DNA of 64,000 nucleotides from Bacteroidaceae bacterium (GCA_017427185.1 JAFRTJ010000061.1:1-64000), one strand, 5' to 3'. Positions 16,172 through 25,512 are shown, counted from the first letter of the stretch. The notes: generated by a model from the sequence alone, not told the origin. Made by a program: numbers and translations.

Positions 16172-16651
16172 CTAGATAGAATCCTTCCAAAGCTTGAAAG
16201 GGAACCTGCGCATGTGGGAGTTGTAGAATCGGCGGTCACCAGTAACTTCAGGTCCGATGAAATCGGGCTTTTCGAAAGGTTCGTTCTCGTCAGCCAGCTC
16301 CACTTCAGCCATAATGAGTCCCTCGTTGTCACCATAAAACTCATCGACCTCAAAGACATGTTTGCCGCTATGAACGAGATAGCGAGTCTTGTCGATGATC
16401 CCTGGCTCGCAGATGCTCATCAGATCCTCTGCGTCAGAGAGAGGAATCTCGATCTCGAACTCATAACGAGCCAACCCTGCACGATTGCTTGGACCTTTGA
16501 TGGTAAGGTATCCCTTGTCGTCTCGAATGCGCACACGTACCGTCCTTCCATTGCCAGAACTTATGTAGCCCTGACGGATGCGGCTGCTATCGTAAGCCTG
16601 ATCTCGAAACTCTCCTATGACCAAGAACTTACGCTCTATCTCGAAATGCAT
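16172..16651 (-). CDS. CYTH-domain phosphatase-like protein
   Basis: The 159-residue protein begins MHFEIERKFL, giving the ExExK signature of CYTH domains (class IV adenylate cyclase / thiamine triphosphatase fold), and continues with the alternating charged strands of the triphosphate tunnel (YISSGNGRTVRVRIRD, YEFEIEIPL, FEVDEFYG, MAEVELADE). Bacterial proteins of this size are usually inorganic triphosphatases acting on tripolyphosphate in a metal-dependent way. It is the last gene of the acyl-CoA synthetase / prfB unit and starts 6 bp after a tiny membrane protein gene, with AGGAA before the ATG. Cyclase activity is unlikely but not excluded by sequence. Confidence 0.88.
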   Translation of the reverse strand: MHFEIERKFLVIGEFRDQAYDSSRIRQGYISSGNGRTVRVRIRDDKGYLTIKGPSNRAGLARYEFEIEIPLSDAEDLMSICEPGIIDKTRYLVHSGKHVFEVDEFYGDNEGLIMAEVELADENEPFEKPDFIGPEVTGDRRFYNSHMRRFPFKLWKDSI

Positions 16652-16657
16652 TTCCTG

Positions 16658-16801
16658 TTATCGAGAAAAGCCTATCAGGCATGCGACAAAAAGGATAATC
16701 AGCGCTGCTACGATGTAAAAGAGAATCTTGTTGGCTTGCTTACTCTCGCGGGCAGCTCTCTCAGCAGATCGCTTTGCTTTTTTTGAAAGTTTGTTACTCA
16801 T
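16658..16801 (-). CDS. 47-residue single-pass membrane protein
   Basis: A short frame between prfB and the CYTH gene starts at the ATG complementing 16799-16801 and ends in TAA at 16658-16660. The protein has a strongly basic N-terminus (MSNKLSKKAKRSAERAAR) followed by one clean transmembrane helix (ILFYIVAALIILFVACLIGF) and ends FSR. It lies 28 bp after prfB and 6 bp before the CYTH start, on the same strand, so it is very probably translated from the operon mRNA. The positive-inside pattern predicts the basic part in the cytoplasm. No family is recognised and no function can be assigned. Confidence 0.65.
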   Translation of the reverse strand: MSNKLSKKAKRSAERAARESKQANKILFYIVAALIILFVACLIGFSR

Positions 16802-16829
16802 AACTTTATTGGTTTGATTTAAAGATTAA

Positions 16830-17942
16830 TTATTCTTGTGCGCCAAACTCCATGAGGTAGGCCTTGATGAATGCATCGATCTTGCCATCCATCACACCTC
16901 CCACATCACTTGTCTGGTAATTCGTTCTATGATCTTTTACACGGCGGTCATCGAAGACGTAGCTGCGGATCTGGCTTCCCCATTCTATCTTCTTCTTGCC
17001 AGCTTCCACCTTGGCCTGCTCCTCCATGCGATGCTTGAGTTCTTTGTCGTAAAGCATGGAACGAAGCAGTCGCATAGCGTTCTCCTTGTTCTTGGGCTGG
17101 TCGCGTGTCTCAGTGTTCTCGATGAGGATTTCTTCTTCCTCGCCTGTATAGGGGTCTTTGTACTGATAACGAAGACGGACTCCAGATTCCACTTTGTTCA
17201 CGTTCTGACCTCCAGCGCCACTCGAACGGAACGTGTCCCACGAGATACGGGCAGGCTCGATGTTTACTTCGATGGAATCGTCGACAAGCGGAGTGACGAA
17301 AACTGAAGCGAATGAAGTCATGCGCTTACCCTGCGCATTATAAGGGCTGACACGCACCAAACGATGCACTCCATTCTCACTCTTAAGGTAACCATAGGCA
17401 TACTCGCCCTGAATCTCGAGCGTACAGGTCTTGATGCCAGCGTCATCGCCCTCGAGGTAGTTGCTTACCACACACTTATACCCATTGCTCTCAGCCCATC
17501 GCATATACATTCGCATGAGCATCTGCGCCCAGTCCTGGGCCTCAGTACCTCCTGCTCCAGAGTTAATCTTGAGAACTGCATCCATAGGATCTTCCTCTTG
17601 GCGAAGCATATTCTTCAACTCAAGATCCTCGATGGCTGTGATAGCACGCGCATAAAGATCGTCCACCTCAGCCTCTGTGACCAGTTCCTCCTTATAGAAA
17701 TCAAAGGCTGTCTCAAGCTCATCGCTGAGCGTCTTCACTTCATCGTACCCCTTGATCCACTTCTCCAAACCTTTGACTTTCTTCATCTGCGTCTCAGCCC
17801 GCTTGGCATCTTCCCAAAAAGAGGGATCCTGCGTTCGAAGTCGCTCTTCCTCGTACTGCATTTTCTTTCCCTCAATGTCAAGATAGCGATTGAGTTGCTC
17901 AGTACGTTCCTTTACCTCTTTTAATTGCTCTATTGTTATCAT
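16830..17942 (-). CDS. prfB: Peptide chain release factor 2, uninterrupted frame
   Basis: RF2 (370 residues) recognises UGA and UAA stop codons and triggers peptide release on the ribosome. The peptidyl-hydrolysis motif GAGGQNVNKVES and the stop-codon recognition domain before it are intact, and the C-terminal domain is complete. In many bacteria codon ~26 of prfB is followed by an in-frame UGA that must be bypassed by +1 frameshifting (CUU UGA C). Here the same place reads CTTGAC within RYLDIEGKK: the extra T is absent and no frameshift is needed. The ATG overlaps the stop of the acyl-CoA synthetase gene by one base (TAATG), implying coupled translation. Confidence 0.95.
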   Translation of the reverse strand: MITIEQLKEVKERTEQLNRYLDIEGKKMQYEEERLRTQDPSFWEDAKRAETQMKKVKGLEKWIKGYDEVKTLSDELETAFDFYKEELVTEAEVDDLYARAITAIEDLELKNMLRQEEDPMDAVLKINSGAGGTEAQDWAQMLMRMYMRWAESNGYKCVVSNYLEGDDAGIKTCTLEIQGEYAYGYLKSENGVHRLVRVSPYNAQGKRMTSFASVFVTPLVDDSIEVNIEPARISWDTFRSSGAGGQNVNKVESGVRLRYQYKDPYTGEEEEILIENTETRDQPKNKENAMRLLRSMLYDKELKHRMEEQAKVEAGKKKIEWGSQIRSYVFDDRRVKDHRTNYQTSDVGGVMDGKIDAFIKAYLMEFGAQE

Positions 17943-19750
17943 TATTCCTCGTACATCTTGTCAATTTTTTCCGCAAAGTTCTGATTGATGACGGCTCTCT
18001 TCACCTTAAGAGTATTGGTCAGCTCTCCACGCTCCATGCTGAAAGGAGAAGGCAAGAGAGTAATCCTCTTTATCTTCTCATAGTTGGCCAAGTCCTGCTG
18101 AAGCGTCTCGATGCGATCCATCACAAACTCAACAATGCGGGGGTTAGAGCACAAATCCTCGATGCTCTCGTATTCAATCTTCTTCCTTTTCGCCAATTCC
18201 TCAAGCAACTGATACTCAGGGATAATCAGAGCCGACACGAACTTGCGCTGGTCTGCAATGATAACAATCTGGTCGATATAACGATCCACGACCAGTTTGC
18301 TCTCCAGCATCTGAGGCGCGATATACTTTCCATTGCTTGTCTTGAAGAGATCCTTGATGCGCTCTGTAAGGTAAAGCTCTCCATCCTTCATGTAGCCAGC
18401 ATCTCCTGTATGGAACCACCCTTCGTCATCAAAAGCCAGGGCAGTCACTTCAGCCTTGCGATAGTAACCCTTCGTAATGGTATCACCTTTGAGAAGAATC
18501 TCATTGTTCTCGCCAAACTTCACCTGCACTCCATCAAGGATACGCCCTACGGAACCCATTGAGATTGGTTTGAACCAGCGGTCACATGAAACTGTAGCCG
18601 TAGTTTCTGTCATTCCATAGCCTGCAATCATGCTTATGCCCACAGAATGGACGAATTCCTCGACAGCAGGAGGAATGGCAGCTCCAGCTGTTGGAAAGAA
18701 ATTATGACGCTCCAGACCCAGTGTCTTGAGCAAGAGGGAAATGATGGTCTTCTCGTAAAATTTGTACTTCAAACGAAGTCCCACAGGAGGCTCCAAACCA
18801 CGCATCTTGTAGTCTACGTTGTAAGCTTTGCCCACCCTTATCGCATCCAGCATAAGTTTCCTTTGCATGGAACTGCTGGAGTTGATCTTCTCATATACAC
18901 CAGAATAGACTTTCTCCCAAAAACGAGGCACAGCACACATACAACTGGGATGCACCTCACGAAGACTTTGGAGAATATCCTGAGGATACTGATTGATCGC
19001 AAGGGTAGCACCTGTCTTGAGACAAAGGTACGACCAAGCACGCTCGAAGACATGAGTGAAAGGAAGGAAATTCATGATGAGATCCTTCTCACTAAGGTTT
19101 ACTGCATCTTCGTGAGCCTTGATGGCCACATTGTACATACGATGAGTAAGCATGACGCCCTTGCTGAGCCCTGTAGTACCACTTGTATAGAGGATGTTGG
19201 CCAAATCATCCACATCCAACTCAGCCGTGCGATGGTCCACCTCTTCCTGATGTGCCAAGCCTTCTCCCAATGCAAGGAACTCATTGAAATAAAGGCTCAC
19301 CTGATCCTGAGCATCTTTCTTGACAGTATTGTCGAAGATGATAAGCCTGCTGACAGCAGGGTCAATCTTCAACACTCGATAAGCTGTGTCGTACTGAGTC
19401 TGCTCACCCACGAAAATATACCGTATGCGGGCATCACTGACCATATATTTCACCTGCGCCTCGCTACTGGTTGCATAGAAAGGAATCGTTACAGCACGAA
19501 TCGCATAAGCGCCAAAATCGACGAACAGGCATTCTGGCATATTCTGGGAAAAGACAGCAACATTCTCTTGCACACCAACTCCTAATTCCAGGAAAGCATT
19601 GCTGACCTTGCGTACTGTCTTAGAAAAAGTATTCCAAGAGATTTCTTTCCATACCTGCAGGCTTTGGTCGCGATAGAGCATAGCCGCACGATCGCCATAA
19701 GTTTTAGCCTGACTATGAATCACAGAGGATAGCGGACTGGGATTTTGCAT
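17942..19750 (-). CDS. Long-chain fatty acid-CoA ligase (AMP-forming)
   Basis: The 602-residue protein belongs to the adenylate-forming superfamily and is of the long-chain acyl-CoA synthetase type common in Bacteroidetes. It shows the AMP-binding P-loop YTSGTTGLSKGVMLTH, the GYGMTETTATVS motif, and the hinge TGDAGYMKDGELYLTERIKDLFKTSNGKYIAPQ, which contains the conserved Asp and catalytic-Lys segment. The reaction activates fatty acids with ATP and CoA at the membrane. It heads a leftward unit with prfB, a 47-residue membrane protein and the CYTH gene. A good promoter lies just upstream, with a back-to-back promoter for the ArgE-like gene. Chain-length preference cannot be deduced. Confidence 0.92.
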   Translation of the reverse strand: MQNPSPLSSVIHSQAKTYGDRAAMLYRDQSLQVWKEISWNTFSKTVRKVSNAFLELGVGVQENVAVFSQNMPECLFVDFGAYAIRAVTIPFYATSSEAQVKYMVSDARIRYIFVGEQTQYDTAYRVLKIDPAVSRLIIFDNTVKKDAQDQVSLYFNEFLALGEGLAHQEEVDHRTAELDVDDLANILYTSGTTGLSKGVMLTHRMYNVAIKAHEDAVNLSEKDLIMNFLPFTHVFERAWSYLCLKTGATLAINQYPQDILQSLREVHPSCMCAVPRFWEKVYSGVYEKINSSSSMQRKLMLDAIRVGKAYNVDYKMRGLEPPVGLRLKYKFYEKTIISLLLKTLGLERHNFFPTAGAAIPPAVEEFVHSVGISMIAGYGMTETTATVSCDRWFKPISMGSVGRILDGVQVKFGENNEILLKGDTITKGYYRKAEVTALAFDDEGWFHTGDAGYMKDGELYLTERIKDLFKTSNGKYIAPQMLESKLVVDRYIDQIVIIADQRKFVSALIIPEYQLLEELAKRKKIEYESIEDLCSNPRIVEFVMDRIETLQQDLANYEKIKRITLLPSPFSMERGELTNTLKVKRAVINQNFAEKIDKMYEE

Positions 19751-19773
19751 AACAATTCTCTATTTTACTACCA

Positions 19774-19804
19774 CAAAGATAGCACAAGTTAGGATAATTG
19801 CCAA
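19774..19804 (-). promoter_or_regulatory. Promoter of the acyl-CoA synthetase / prfB unit
   Basis: Minus-strand TTG (19804-19802), 20 bp, TATCTTTG (19781-19774), a full match to the Bacteroidetes consensus, 23 bp before the start codon. Confidence 0.8.
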
Positions 19805-19810
19805 ATTTAT

Positions 19811-19841
19811 TTGTTTTTTTGTAAATTAGAACGTAACTTTG
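19811..19841 (+). promoter_or_regulatory. Promoter of the ArgE-like gene
   Basis: TTG at 19811-19813, 20 bp, TAACTTTG at 19834-19841. It is back to back with the leftward promoter, only 6 bp between their TTG boxes. The leader would be about 18 nt. Confidence 0.8.
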
Positions 19842-19862
19842 TTTATTCGAAATGAAAAAAAG

Positions 19863-20921
19863 ATGAATATCGAGCAACTTACAAACGAGGCATTGGAGAT
19901 ACTTTGTCATCTGATAGAGATTCCTCGAACGAGTAGAAACGAAAGGAATGCATCTGACTATCTGGAGCAAATTATGCGAGAGAAGTTCAGATTGAACGTT
20001 CATCGTGAAAAGAACAACCTGTGGTGCATAGCTGAAGGATATAGGGAGAAGTGTCCCACTTTACTATTGAATGCCCATATAGACACAGTGAAGCCAGTAA
20101 GCAGTTGGGAACGCGATCCCTTCAAGTCAACTCGTGAGGGAAAACGCATTTATGGACTGGGAAGCAACGACGATGGAGCCAGTCTAGTCTCGCTGTTGCA
20201 AGCCTTCCGTGTGTTGAGTTCGAAAGAAACACCATACAATCTGATTCTCTTGATAAGTGCTGAAGAAGAAGTAAGCGGCCACGATGGCATCGAACATGTA
20301 CTGCCTCTGCTTCCTCACATCGATATGGCGCTAGTAGGCGAACCTACAGGAATGCAACCCGCCATTGCTGAGAAAGGCCTGATGGTACTGGATGTGACAT
20401 CCCACGGAAAATCAGGTCACGCGGCAAGCGACAAAGGTGACAATGCCATCTATCATGCAATCGATGACATCCAATGGTTCCGCACGCACAAATGGTCGAA
20501 AGAATCCGAATTGCTAGGTCCTGTAAAAATGTCTGTAACAATCATACAAGCTGGCTCACAGCACAACGTGATTCCTGACACCTGCACATTTACCGTGGAT
20601 GTTCGAAGCAATGAACTGTATCAAAACGAAGAACTCTACCACCTCATCTGCAAACAAGTGAAAAGCGAGGTGAAAGCACGCTCTTTCCGATTGAATTCAT
20701 CGAGCATTCCCATTACCCACCCACTAGTTCAGCGGGCTATCAAGCTAGGGAAAACGCCTTTTGGTTCACCTACCCTAAGCGATCAGGCTCTGATGGCCTT
20801 CCCAAGCCTGAAGATGGGACCTGGTCAAAGCTCACGCAGTCACACCGCTGACGAGTTCATTGAAGTCGGCGAAGTGAAAGACGCCATCGAAACATACGTG
20901 AAGATGCTGGAAAAGATGTAA
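19863..20921 (+). CDS. argE: M20-family deacylase, probable acetyl/succinyl-ornithine deacetylase
   Basis: The 352-residue protein is an M20/ArgE-DapE metallohydrolase. Metal ligands are visible in LLNAHIDTV (His, Asp), GSNDDGAS (bridging Asp), SAEEEVSGHDG (general base Glu and ligand Glu) and VGEPTG (ligand Glu). The dimerisation domain follows KSGHAAS, and a late His ligand lies in SRSHTADEF. Length and motif spacing fit the Bacteroidetes ArgE-type enzyme that removes the acyl group (succinyl in Bacteroides) from N-acylornithine in arginine synthesis; argH is 22 kb away in this window. The ATG at 19863 is chosen because it follows the predicted transcription start closely. A peptidase or DapE role cannot be excluded. 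Confidence 0.7.
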   Translation: MNIEQLTNEALEILCHLIEIPRTSRNERNASDYLEQIMREKFRLNVHREKNNLWCIAEGYREKCPTLLLNAHIDTVKPVSSWERDPFKSTREGKRIYGLGSNDDGASLVSLLQAFRVLSSKETPYNLILLISAEEEVSGHDGIEHVLPLLPHIDMALVGEPTGMQPAIAEKGLMVLDVTSHGKSGHAASDKGDNAIYHAIDDIQWFRTHKWSKESELLGPVKMSVTIIQAGSQHNVIPDTCTFTVDVRSNELYQNEELYHLICKQVKSEVKARSFRLNSSSIPITHPLVQRAIKLGKTPFGSPTLSDQALMAFPSLKMGPGQSSRSHTADEFIEVGEVKDAIETYVKMLEKM

Positions 20922-20998
20922 AGAAGACAAATGTCATCTGAGAGAAGGAATCTGGAAGAAAATAAATCCAGGCTCTTTTTATATTATAAGGTATAGTC

Positions 20999-22324
20999 TC
21001 ACTTCCCTATCCAAGCTTCTGGATTGAGTTTGGCGGTCTCCTTCCTCAACTGAAAATGGAGAACACAATTTCCACTTCCATCATCGGCAACAGTACCCAG
21101 AATATCCTTAGCATGTACCTGTTGACCTTTGCTGACAATCACAGAAGAGAGATTGCAATAAACAGAGATGTAACTTCCATGCCGGACTAACACATTTTTT
21201 GTACCGCTGAACTGGAATACGGCTGTTACCTCACCATCAAAAATACAACGTGCACGTGCTCCAGGCTTTCCAATATAATTGGTCCCCTTGTTGTCAAGTT
21301 GCACATTTTTCAGCCCTGGCACATTGTAAAGACCAAATCGATTTCCCAACATATATTGACCTGTGATAGGAACAGGAAGGCGTCCCTTGTTTTGAGCAAA
21401 CGTTCCATTCAACTGTTTATCCTTAGCAGTCAGCCAAGAGCCGGATGACGACTTCCCACTGGTAGTAGAAGGAGATTTTCCTGTTTTAGAAGATGTGTCA
21501 GTCTTGCTGCCAGATCCTTTCTTCGTTTTTGCCTTGCGGGCTGCCTCCTCAGCTGCTTTTTTGCGAGCCTCTTCCTCAGCTTTCTTGCGGGCTTGCTCAA
21601 TTTCATAGGCAATCAAAGCATCGATTTTTTTATCCAAAGCAGCCAATTGCTTCTGTTGCTGAGCAATTGTGTTTGCCAAGCCAGACTCTTTCTTCTTCAA
21701 CCCGTCCACATTCTTGCGTTCTGCTATTTGCTGGATATTAAGTTGCTTACGCTGGGACATCACCTCGCGTAACAGGTTGTTCATCTTGCTTTTCGAATTT
21801 AGAAGTTTATTCTGGGCTTCCAACAACTCAGTTTGTTTCTTAAAGACCTGTTCACCCAGATTCTTCTGATAGGATGCAAATTCGTTGGCATAGCGGGCAC
21901 GACGATACATCTGTGTGAAAGTACGGGCAGAAAGAATGAAAACAAGAGGACTGGTCTGTTGGCGATTAGCTCGCGCATAACGCACAACTTGCTTCAGTTT
22001 CGCCTTCTCTTGAGCCAACTGGGAATCAATGCGAAAGATATCACTTTGAAGGACAACCATCTGAGAATCCAATTGATTCATCTCTGTCTCCATATTGCGG
22101 ATATGCTCAAGGCGATTGTCCAATTGATGTCCAAGGTACTGAATATTCTTTTGTCCTGTCTTTACCTGCTTTTTTGTCTTATCAAGTTCGTTCTGCGATT
22201 TCTTCAAAGTTTTCTGCAATTCCGTTTTCTGAGCCTTGAGAGCCCTTACCTTCTTACTGTTCTGAGCGAAACACAACAAAGGAATAAACGTCAGGAGAAA
22301 TACTATCACGCGGAACTGCTTCAT
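20999..22324 (-). CDS. EnvC-like murein hydrolase activator (degenerate M23)
   Basis: The 441-residue exported protein has a signal peptide (MKQFRVIVFLLTFIPLLCFA), a long coiled coil of about 230 residues, a Lys/Ala/Glu-rich then Ser/Thr/Lys linker, and a C-terminal LytM/M23 domain. The M23 fold is clear (GKPGARARCIFDGEVTAVF, SVYCNLS, LHFQLRKE), but the first zinc-ligand motif (HxxxD) is replaced by GARARCIFDG, so it is predicted to be catalytically dead. That layout is that of EnvC, which activates amidases that split septal peptidoglycan. It is the last gene of a leftward operon. Confidence 0.85.
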   Translation of the reverse strand: MKQFRVIVFLLTFIPLLCFAQNSKKVRALKAQKTELQKTLKKSQNELDKTKKQVKTGQKNIQYLGHQLDNRLEHIRNMETEMNQLDSQMVVLQSDIFRIDSQLAQEKAKLKQVVRYARANRQQTSPLVFILSARTFTQMYRRARYANEFASYQKNLGEQVFKKQTELLEAQNKLLNSKSKMNNLLREVMSQRKQLNIQQIAERKNVDGLKKKESGLANTIAQQQKQLAALDKKIDALIAYEIEQARKKAEEEARKKAAEEAARKAKTKKGSGSKTDTSSKTGKSPSTTSGKSSSGSWLTAKDKQLNGTFAQNKGRLPVPITGQYMLGNRFGLYNVPGLKNVQLDNKGTNYIGKPGARARCIFDGEVTAVFQFSGTKNVLVRHGSYISVYCNLSSVIVSKGQQVHAKDILGTVADDGSGNCVLHFQLRKETAKLNPEAWIGK

Positions 22325-22351
22325 TGCTCTATCGTTTGTTTGGGGAATCAG

Positions 22352-23269
22352 TTATTTTGCCAATTTCATAATACGGTCCAGTACCGTATCAAGTGAAACT
22401 TGGCTATACTTTTTGGTGTTGATTTCTGTACGTTTTTCCCATCCATCATTGGCCCTCAGATTACTTAATGCAAGGATGGCCTGGATGGGTTTCTTACCTG
22501 TATTGATGTTGATCTGCATCTGGGTAGGAAACTTTTTCTCGCCTAATTTGCTATAATCACGGTATTGCCATTCAAGGGAGATATCCTTCGTACTGGACTG
22601 AAGCCCAGAGATAGTCGTTTGGCTCACCATGTTCTGAATCACATCTGCCAAAAAGGTGAGGGCCATCCATTTCGAATCCTCATTGATCAATTTTATTCCA
22701 TCACTTACTCTGGTCAAGTCAAAATCCTTAGCCGACGGCTTTGTACCCTTACCTTTAAAAAGGAAAAGTTCATCCCAAAAGAGCGACTGGAAAACAAAAA
22801 AATCAATACCAGCTTTTTTTAGGAATTCCACTTCCTTATATTCCACTTTAATATACTGATGATCCACTCGATTCACCACAAGCAGATAATCGGGAGTCAA
22901 CTCCATACACCCCAAGTCAAACAAGCCCAAAGCAGAGAGGGTTATTTGTATGACATCATTCCGCTTCATGCGCAGACTCCCCCCCACGGATACCTTCTTG
23001 GAACCAGAAACCAGTTGAAGATTCAGCTTGGAAGTCATCGACTGGGTAGTCTGACGATTTTGATTGATAAGTTCTACAATGCGATTCTCTGCTTTCACCG
23101 CTTCTGGGGAAGAGGGAGAAATATTCGTAGACACTACATTCTTGTTACTTTTGCATGACACAAGGATTACAATCATTAGGAACATGCACAAGAAATGTAC
23201 TGCACTTATTTTCCTTGTTTGAGTTCCAAACTGATTCTTGAGAAGTATGTTCTTTTGAAATGTCTGCAT
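22352..23269 (-). CDS. DUF4292 lipoprotein (LolA-like fold)
   Basis: The 305-residue protein has a hydrophobic export signal ending in a lipobox (VILVSC, Cys39) after a longer than usual N-terminal region. The mature protein matches the DUF4292 pattern common in Bacteroidetes: a Ser/Asn linker, SMTSKLNLQLVSGSKKVSVGG, LRMKRNDVIQITLSALGL, then LTPDYLLVVNR and an alternating-strand C-terminal half. The fold resembles LolA/LppX-type lipid-binding half-barrels, so a role in outer-membrane lipid or lipoprotein handling is plausible but untested. It lies between the TPR gene and the EnvC-like gene, a neighbourhood I know from other Bacteroidales. Confidence 0.8.
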   Translation of the reverse strand: MQTFQKNILLKNQFGTQTRKISAVHFLCMFLMIVILVSCKSNKNVVSTNISPSSPEAVKAENRIVELINQNRQTTQSMTSKLNLQLVSGSKKVSVGGSLRMKRNDVIQITLSALGLFDLGCMELTPDYLLVVNRVDHQYIKVEYKEVEFLKKAGIDFFVFQSLFWDELFLFKGKGTKPSAKDFDLTRVSDGIKLINEDSKWMALTFLADVIQNMVSQTTISGLQSSTKDISLEWQYRDYSKLGEKKFPTQMQININTGKKPIQAILALSNLRANDGWEKRTEINTKKYSQVSLDTVLDRIMKLAK

Positions 23270-23324
23270 CCTGTTTTCGTTTTATCTTGAAATTTCTCTT
23301 CTTTCTGAAAAATCGAGATACTGT

Positions 23325-25040
23325 TTATTTCACGTATTTCTTTTGTTTGATCTTCTTGTCGAGTGTTCCCGTGTCAGTACCTCCTTTTTTTTGAGCAATT
23401 TGCCAATATCGGAATGCCTTCTCCGGCTCGCCGCAATGATAATAAATATCACCTGCATGTTCCAACAGGGCAGCTGTAGTCTCATCGTCAGAAAGAAGTC
23501 TCTCGTCGGTTGCCTCTGGAGATATCACACGATCCATATAGATACGGGCTTCTGTATATTCCTTTTTGGTGAACAGAATCCAAGCATACGTATCGAGATA
23601 TGTCTTGTTGGTGGGCTCTTTCTTTATCGTCTTATAACTCATTTCTTCTGCCTTATCCAGATCTCGATTCTGCAAGCAGAGATAGTAGGCATAATTATTG
23701 AGGCAACTGATGTTGTCTTCCTGATAAACCAAAGCTGAATCATAAGCGGCAAAAGCTTGGCTTTCCATCTTCTCCTCAAAATATTCATCTCCCAATATGC
23801 TGAACACATCAGACACTAACGAAGGGGGCGTTTCTGGTGATCGTGTGCGAAGTCCTTGCTGGAAGACATCGATAGCTTCCTTGACTTTCTTTTGCTGGAC
23901 TAAAGCAACACCCAAATAGAAGTGGTATCCAAGTTCCTCTGGATGATAATTGACTCCGCGACGGCAGATATCCTCCATGTTGGTGTAATCAGTCTTAATG
24001 GCATAGTATTGAAGCAAACGAGACATTGCCAAATCACTGGAAGGATCTACCTCTAGAATTTGTTTCATCACATTCATAACATCCGTGTCAGGAGCTTTGA
24101 CGTGTATCAGATACGACGCACGAAGCATCAGCAACTGAGTGTCATGCTGAGGTTGGGAAAGAATGTATTGAAAGGCTTGCTCCATCTGCTCCTTGAGAGT
24201 GGAATCGCGCTGAGCCTTGTCAATATAGTCTCTCATAAGAGCCACTCTGAGTTCAGAACTCCCATTGGAATCATAAAGCAAAGAGTCACGAAGATGAGCG
24301 TATTGCTCAAACTGTTTCGACTCATCGTAATATGCCAACATACTTAGCAGAAGATGCGGATTCCCGGGAGAAATCTGAGCCACCTCGTCATATATCTGTT
24401 TGGCCTTTTTTAACTCACCAGACTGAAGATACTGATTGCCCACCAGCACCTTGTAGTTCATGTCATGAGGAAACTCATCACAAAGGGATTGCAATTCAGC
24501 AAAAGCTTTTTCCTTTTCCTTGAGGTCAAGATAAAGCGCATACTTCTCAATGCTCAACTGAGCCGACTTGCCTTCAAGCAATTCGATGCGGTTAAGGGCA
24601 TCTATCGCATCCTGACTGCGCCCCGCATTCTTATACATCTGTGCCAATTCCGACAAAACATCACTACGACGGGACTGTAGCGAAGCTATCTTCTCCAGCA
24701 CAGGAATGGCAGAATCGATGTCACGCTGACTTATGTAGACATTGGCTAACGTTTCAAGATACCAAGGATTCTTTGCATCTAATTCTGTGGCCATACGAAG
24801 CCTCTGAATGCCCACGCTGTCTTGACGCAGATAAAATTGAATCAGAGCCAGACTATAAATGGCATCCGGAGCATCTGGACGAATGTCGAGACAATGCTGA
24901 TACAGTTCGGCTGCTGAGGCATAATCTCCCGCCAAACGACATTTCTCTGCCTCCATGTAGTAATAGTCGAACTTGGTCTGGGCATGCAAACCAGTCAACA
25001 TACTCCAACAGAGGAAAAAACAAATCGCCAGTATCTTCAC
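23325..25040 (-). CDS. Exported tetratricopeptide repeat protein
   Basis: A 571-residue protein with a signal peptide (MKILAICFFLCWSMLTGLHA) followed by TPR units through most of its length, for example AGDYASAAELYQHCLDIRPD, NPWYLETLANVYISQRDIDS, GVALVQQKKVKEAIDVFQQG and AFAAYDSALVYQEDNISCLN. TPR solenoids mediate protein-protein contacts; here the protein would lie in the periplasm or at the outer membrane. It sits 13 bp after dut and 55 bp before the DUF4292 lipoprotein gene in one operon, suggesting an envelope assembly role. Partners are unknown. Confidence 0.85.
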   Translation of the reverse strand: MKILAICFFLCWSMLTGLHAQTKFDYYYMEAEKCRLAGDYASAAELYQHCLDIRPDAPDAIYSLALIQFYLRQDSVGIQRLRMATELDAKNPWYLETLANVYISQRDIDSAIPVLEKIASLQSRRSDVLSELAQMYKNAGRSQDAIDALNRIELLEGKSAQLSIEKYALYLDLKEKEKAFAELQSLCDEFPHDMNYKVLVGNQYLQSGELKKAKQIYDEVAQISPGNPHLLLSMLAYYDESKQFEQYAHLRDSLLYDSNGSSELRVALMRDYIDKAQRDSTLKEQMEQAFQYILSQPQHDTQLLMLRASYLIHVKAPDTDVMNVMKQILEVDPSSDLAMSRLLQYYAIKTDYTNMEDICRRGVNYHPEELGYHFYLGVALVQQKKVKEAIDVFQQGLRTRSPETPPSLVSDVFSILGDEYFEEKMESQAFAAYDSALVYQEDNISCLNNYAYYLCLQNRDLDKAEEMSYKTIKKEPTNKTYLDTYAWILFTKKEYTEARIYMDRVISPEATDERLLSDDETTAALLEHAGDIYYHCGEPEKAFRYWQIAQKKGGTDTGTLDKKIKQKKYVK

Positions 25041-25053
25041 CTTACACTCATTC

Positions 25054-25488
25054 TTATTTTACGCCACTATGTCCAAAACCTCCTTCGCCACGCTCCGTTT
25101 CATCGAGAGTTTCCGTGAGTTCCCACTCTGCTTGCTCGCAACGGCCGATCACCATCTGAGCGATACGATCGCCATCATTTATCAAGAACACTTCCTGAGA
25201 AAGGTTAATAAGTATGACACCTATCTCGCCACGATAATCCGCATCGATAGTGCCTGGAGAATTGAGTACTGTGATGCCTTTCTTGAGAGCCAAACCACTA
25301 CGAGGACGCACTTGTGCCTCATATCCCTGAGGTAAAGAAACACGCAATCCCGTGGGGATAAGCATCCTCTGCAAGGGTTGCAACGTGACGGGAGTATCCA
25401 GATTAGCTCTCAAATCCACTCCTGCAGCCTGGGGTGTCAAATACTCTGGCAAGGGATGATGGCTACCATTGATTATTCTGACTTTCAT
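25054..25488 (-). CDS. dut: dUTP diphosphatase
   Basis: The 144-residue trimeric dUTPase hydrolyses dUTP to dUMP and pyrophosphate, keeping uracil out of DNA and feeding thymidylate synthesis. All five family motifs are present: [43 protein letters not shown] and the glycine-rich P-loop-like GGFGHSG at the end. Length is standard. It is 24 bp downstream of the dGTP triphosphohydrolase gene, so two dNTP-sanitising enzymes are produced from the same mRNA. Confidence 0.97.
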   Translation of the reverse strand: MKVRIINGSHHPLPEYLTPQAAGVDLRANLDTPVTLQPLQRMLIPTGLRVSLPQGYEAQVRPRSGLALKKGITVLNSPGTIDADYRGEIGVILINLSQEVFLINDGDRIAQMVIGRCEQAEWELTETLDETERGEGGFGHSGVK

Positions 25489-25512
25489 ATTCTTTTTTTA
25501 TTAAATCAACAT

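Noticed and set aside
18647..19585. 312-residue plus-strand frame
   Set aside because: Shadow of the acyl-CoA synthetase gene.
20948..20985. Terminator between the ArgE-like and EnvC-like genes
   Set aside because: CTGGA/TCCAG gives only a 5-bp stem with a 10-nt loop before CTCTTTTTA; too weak to list as a feature.
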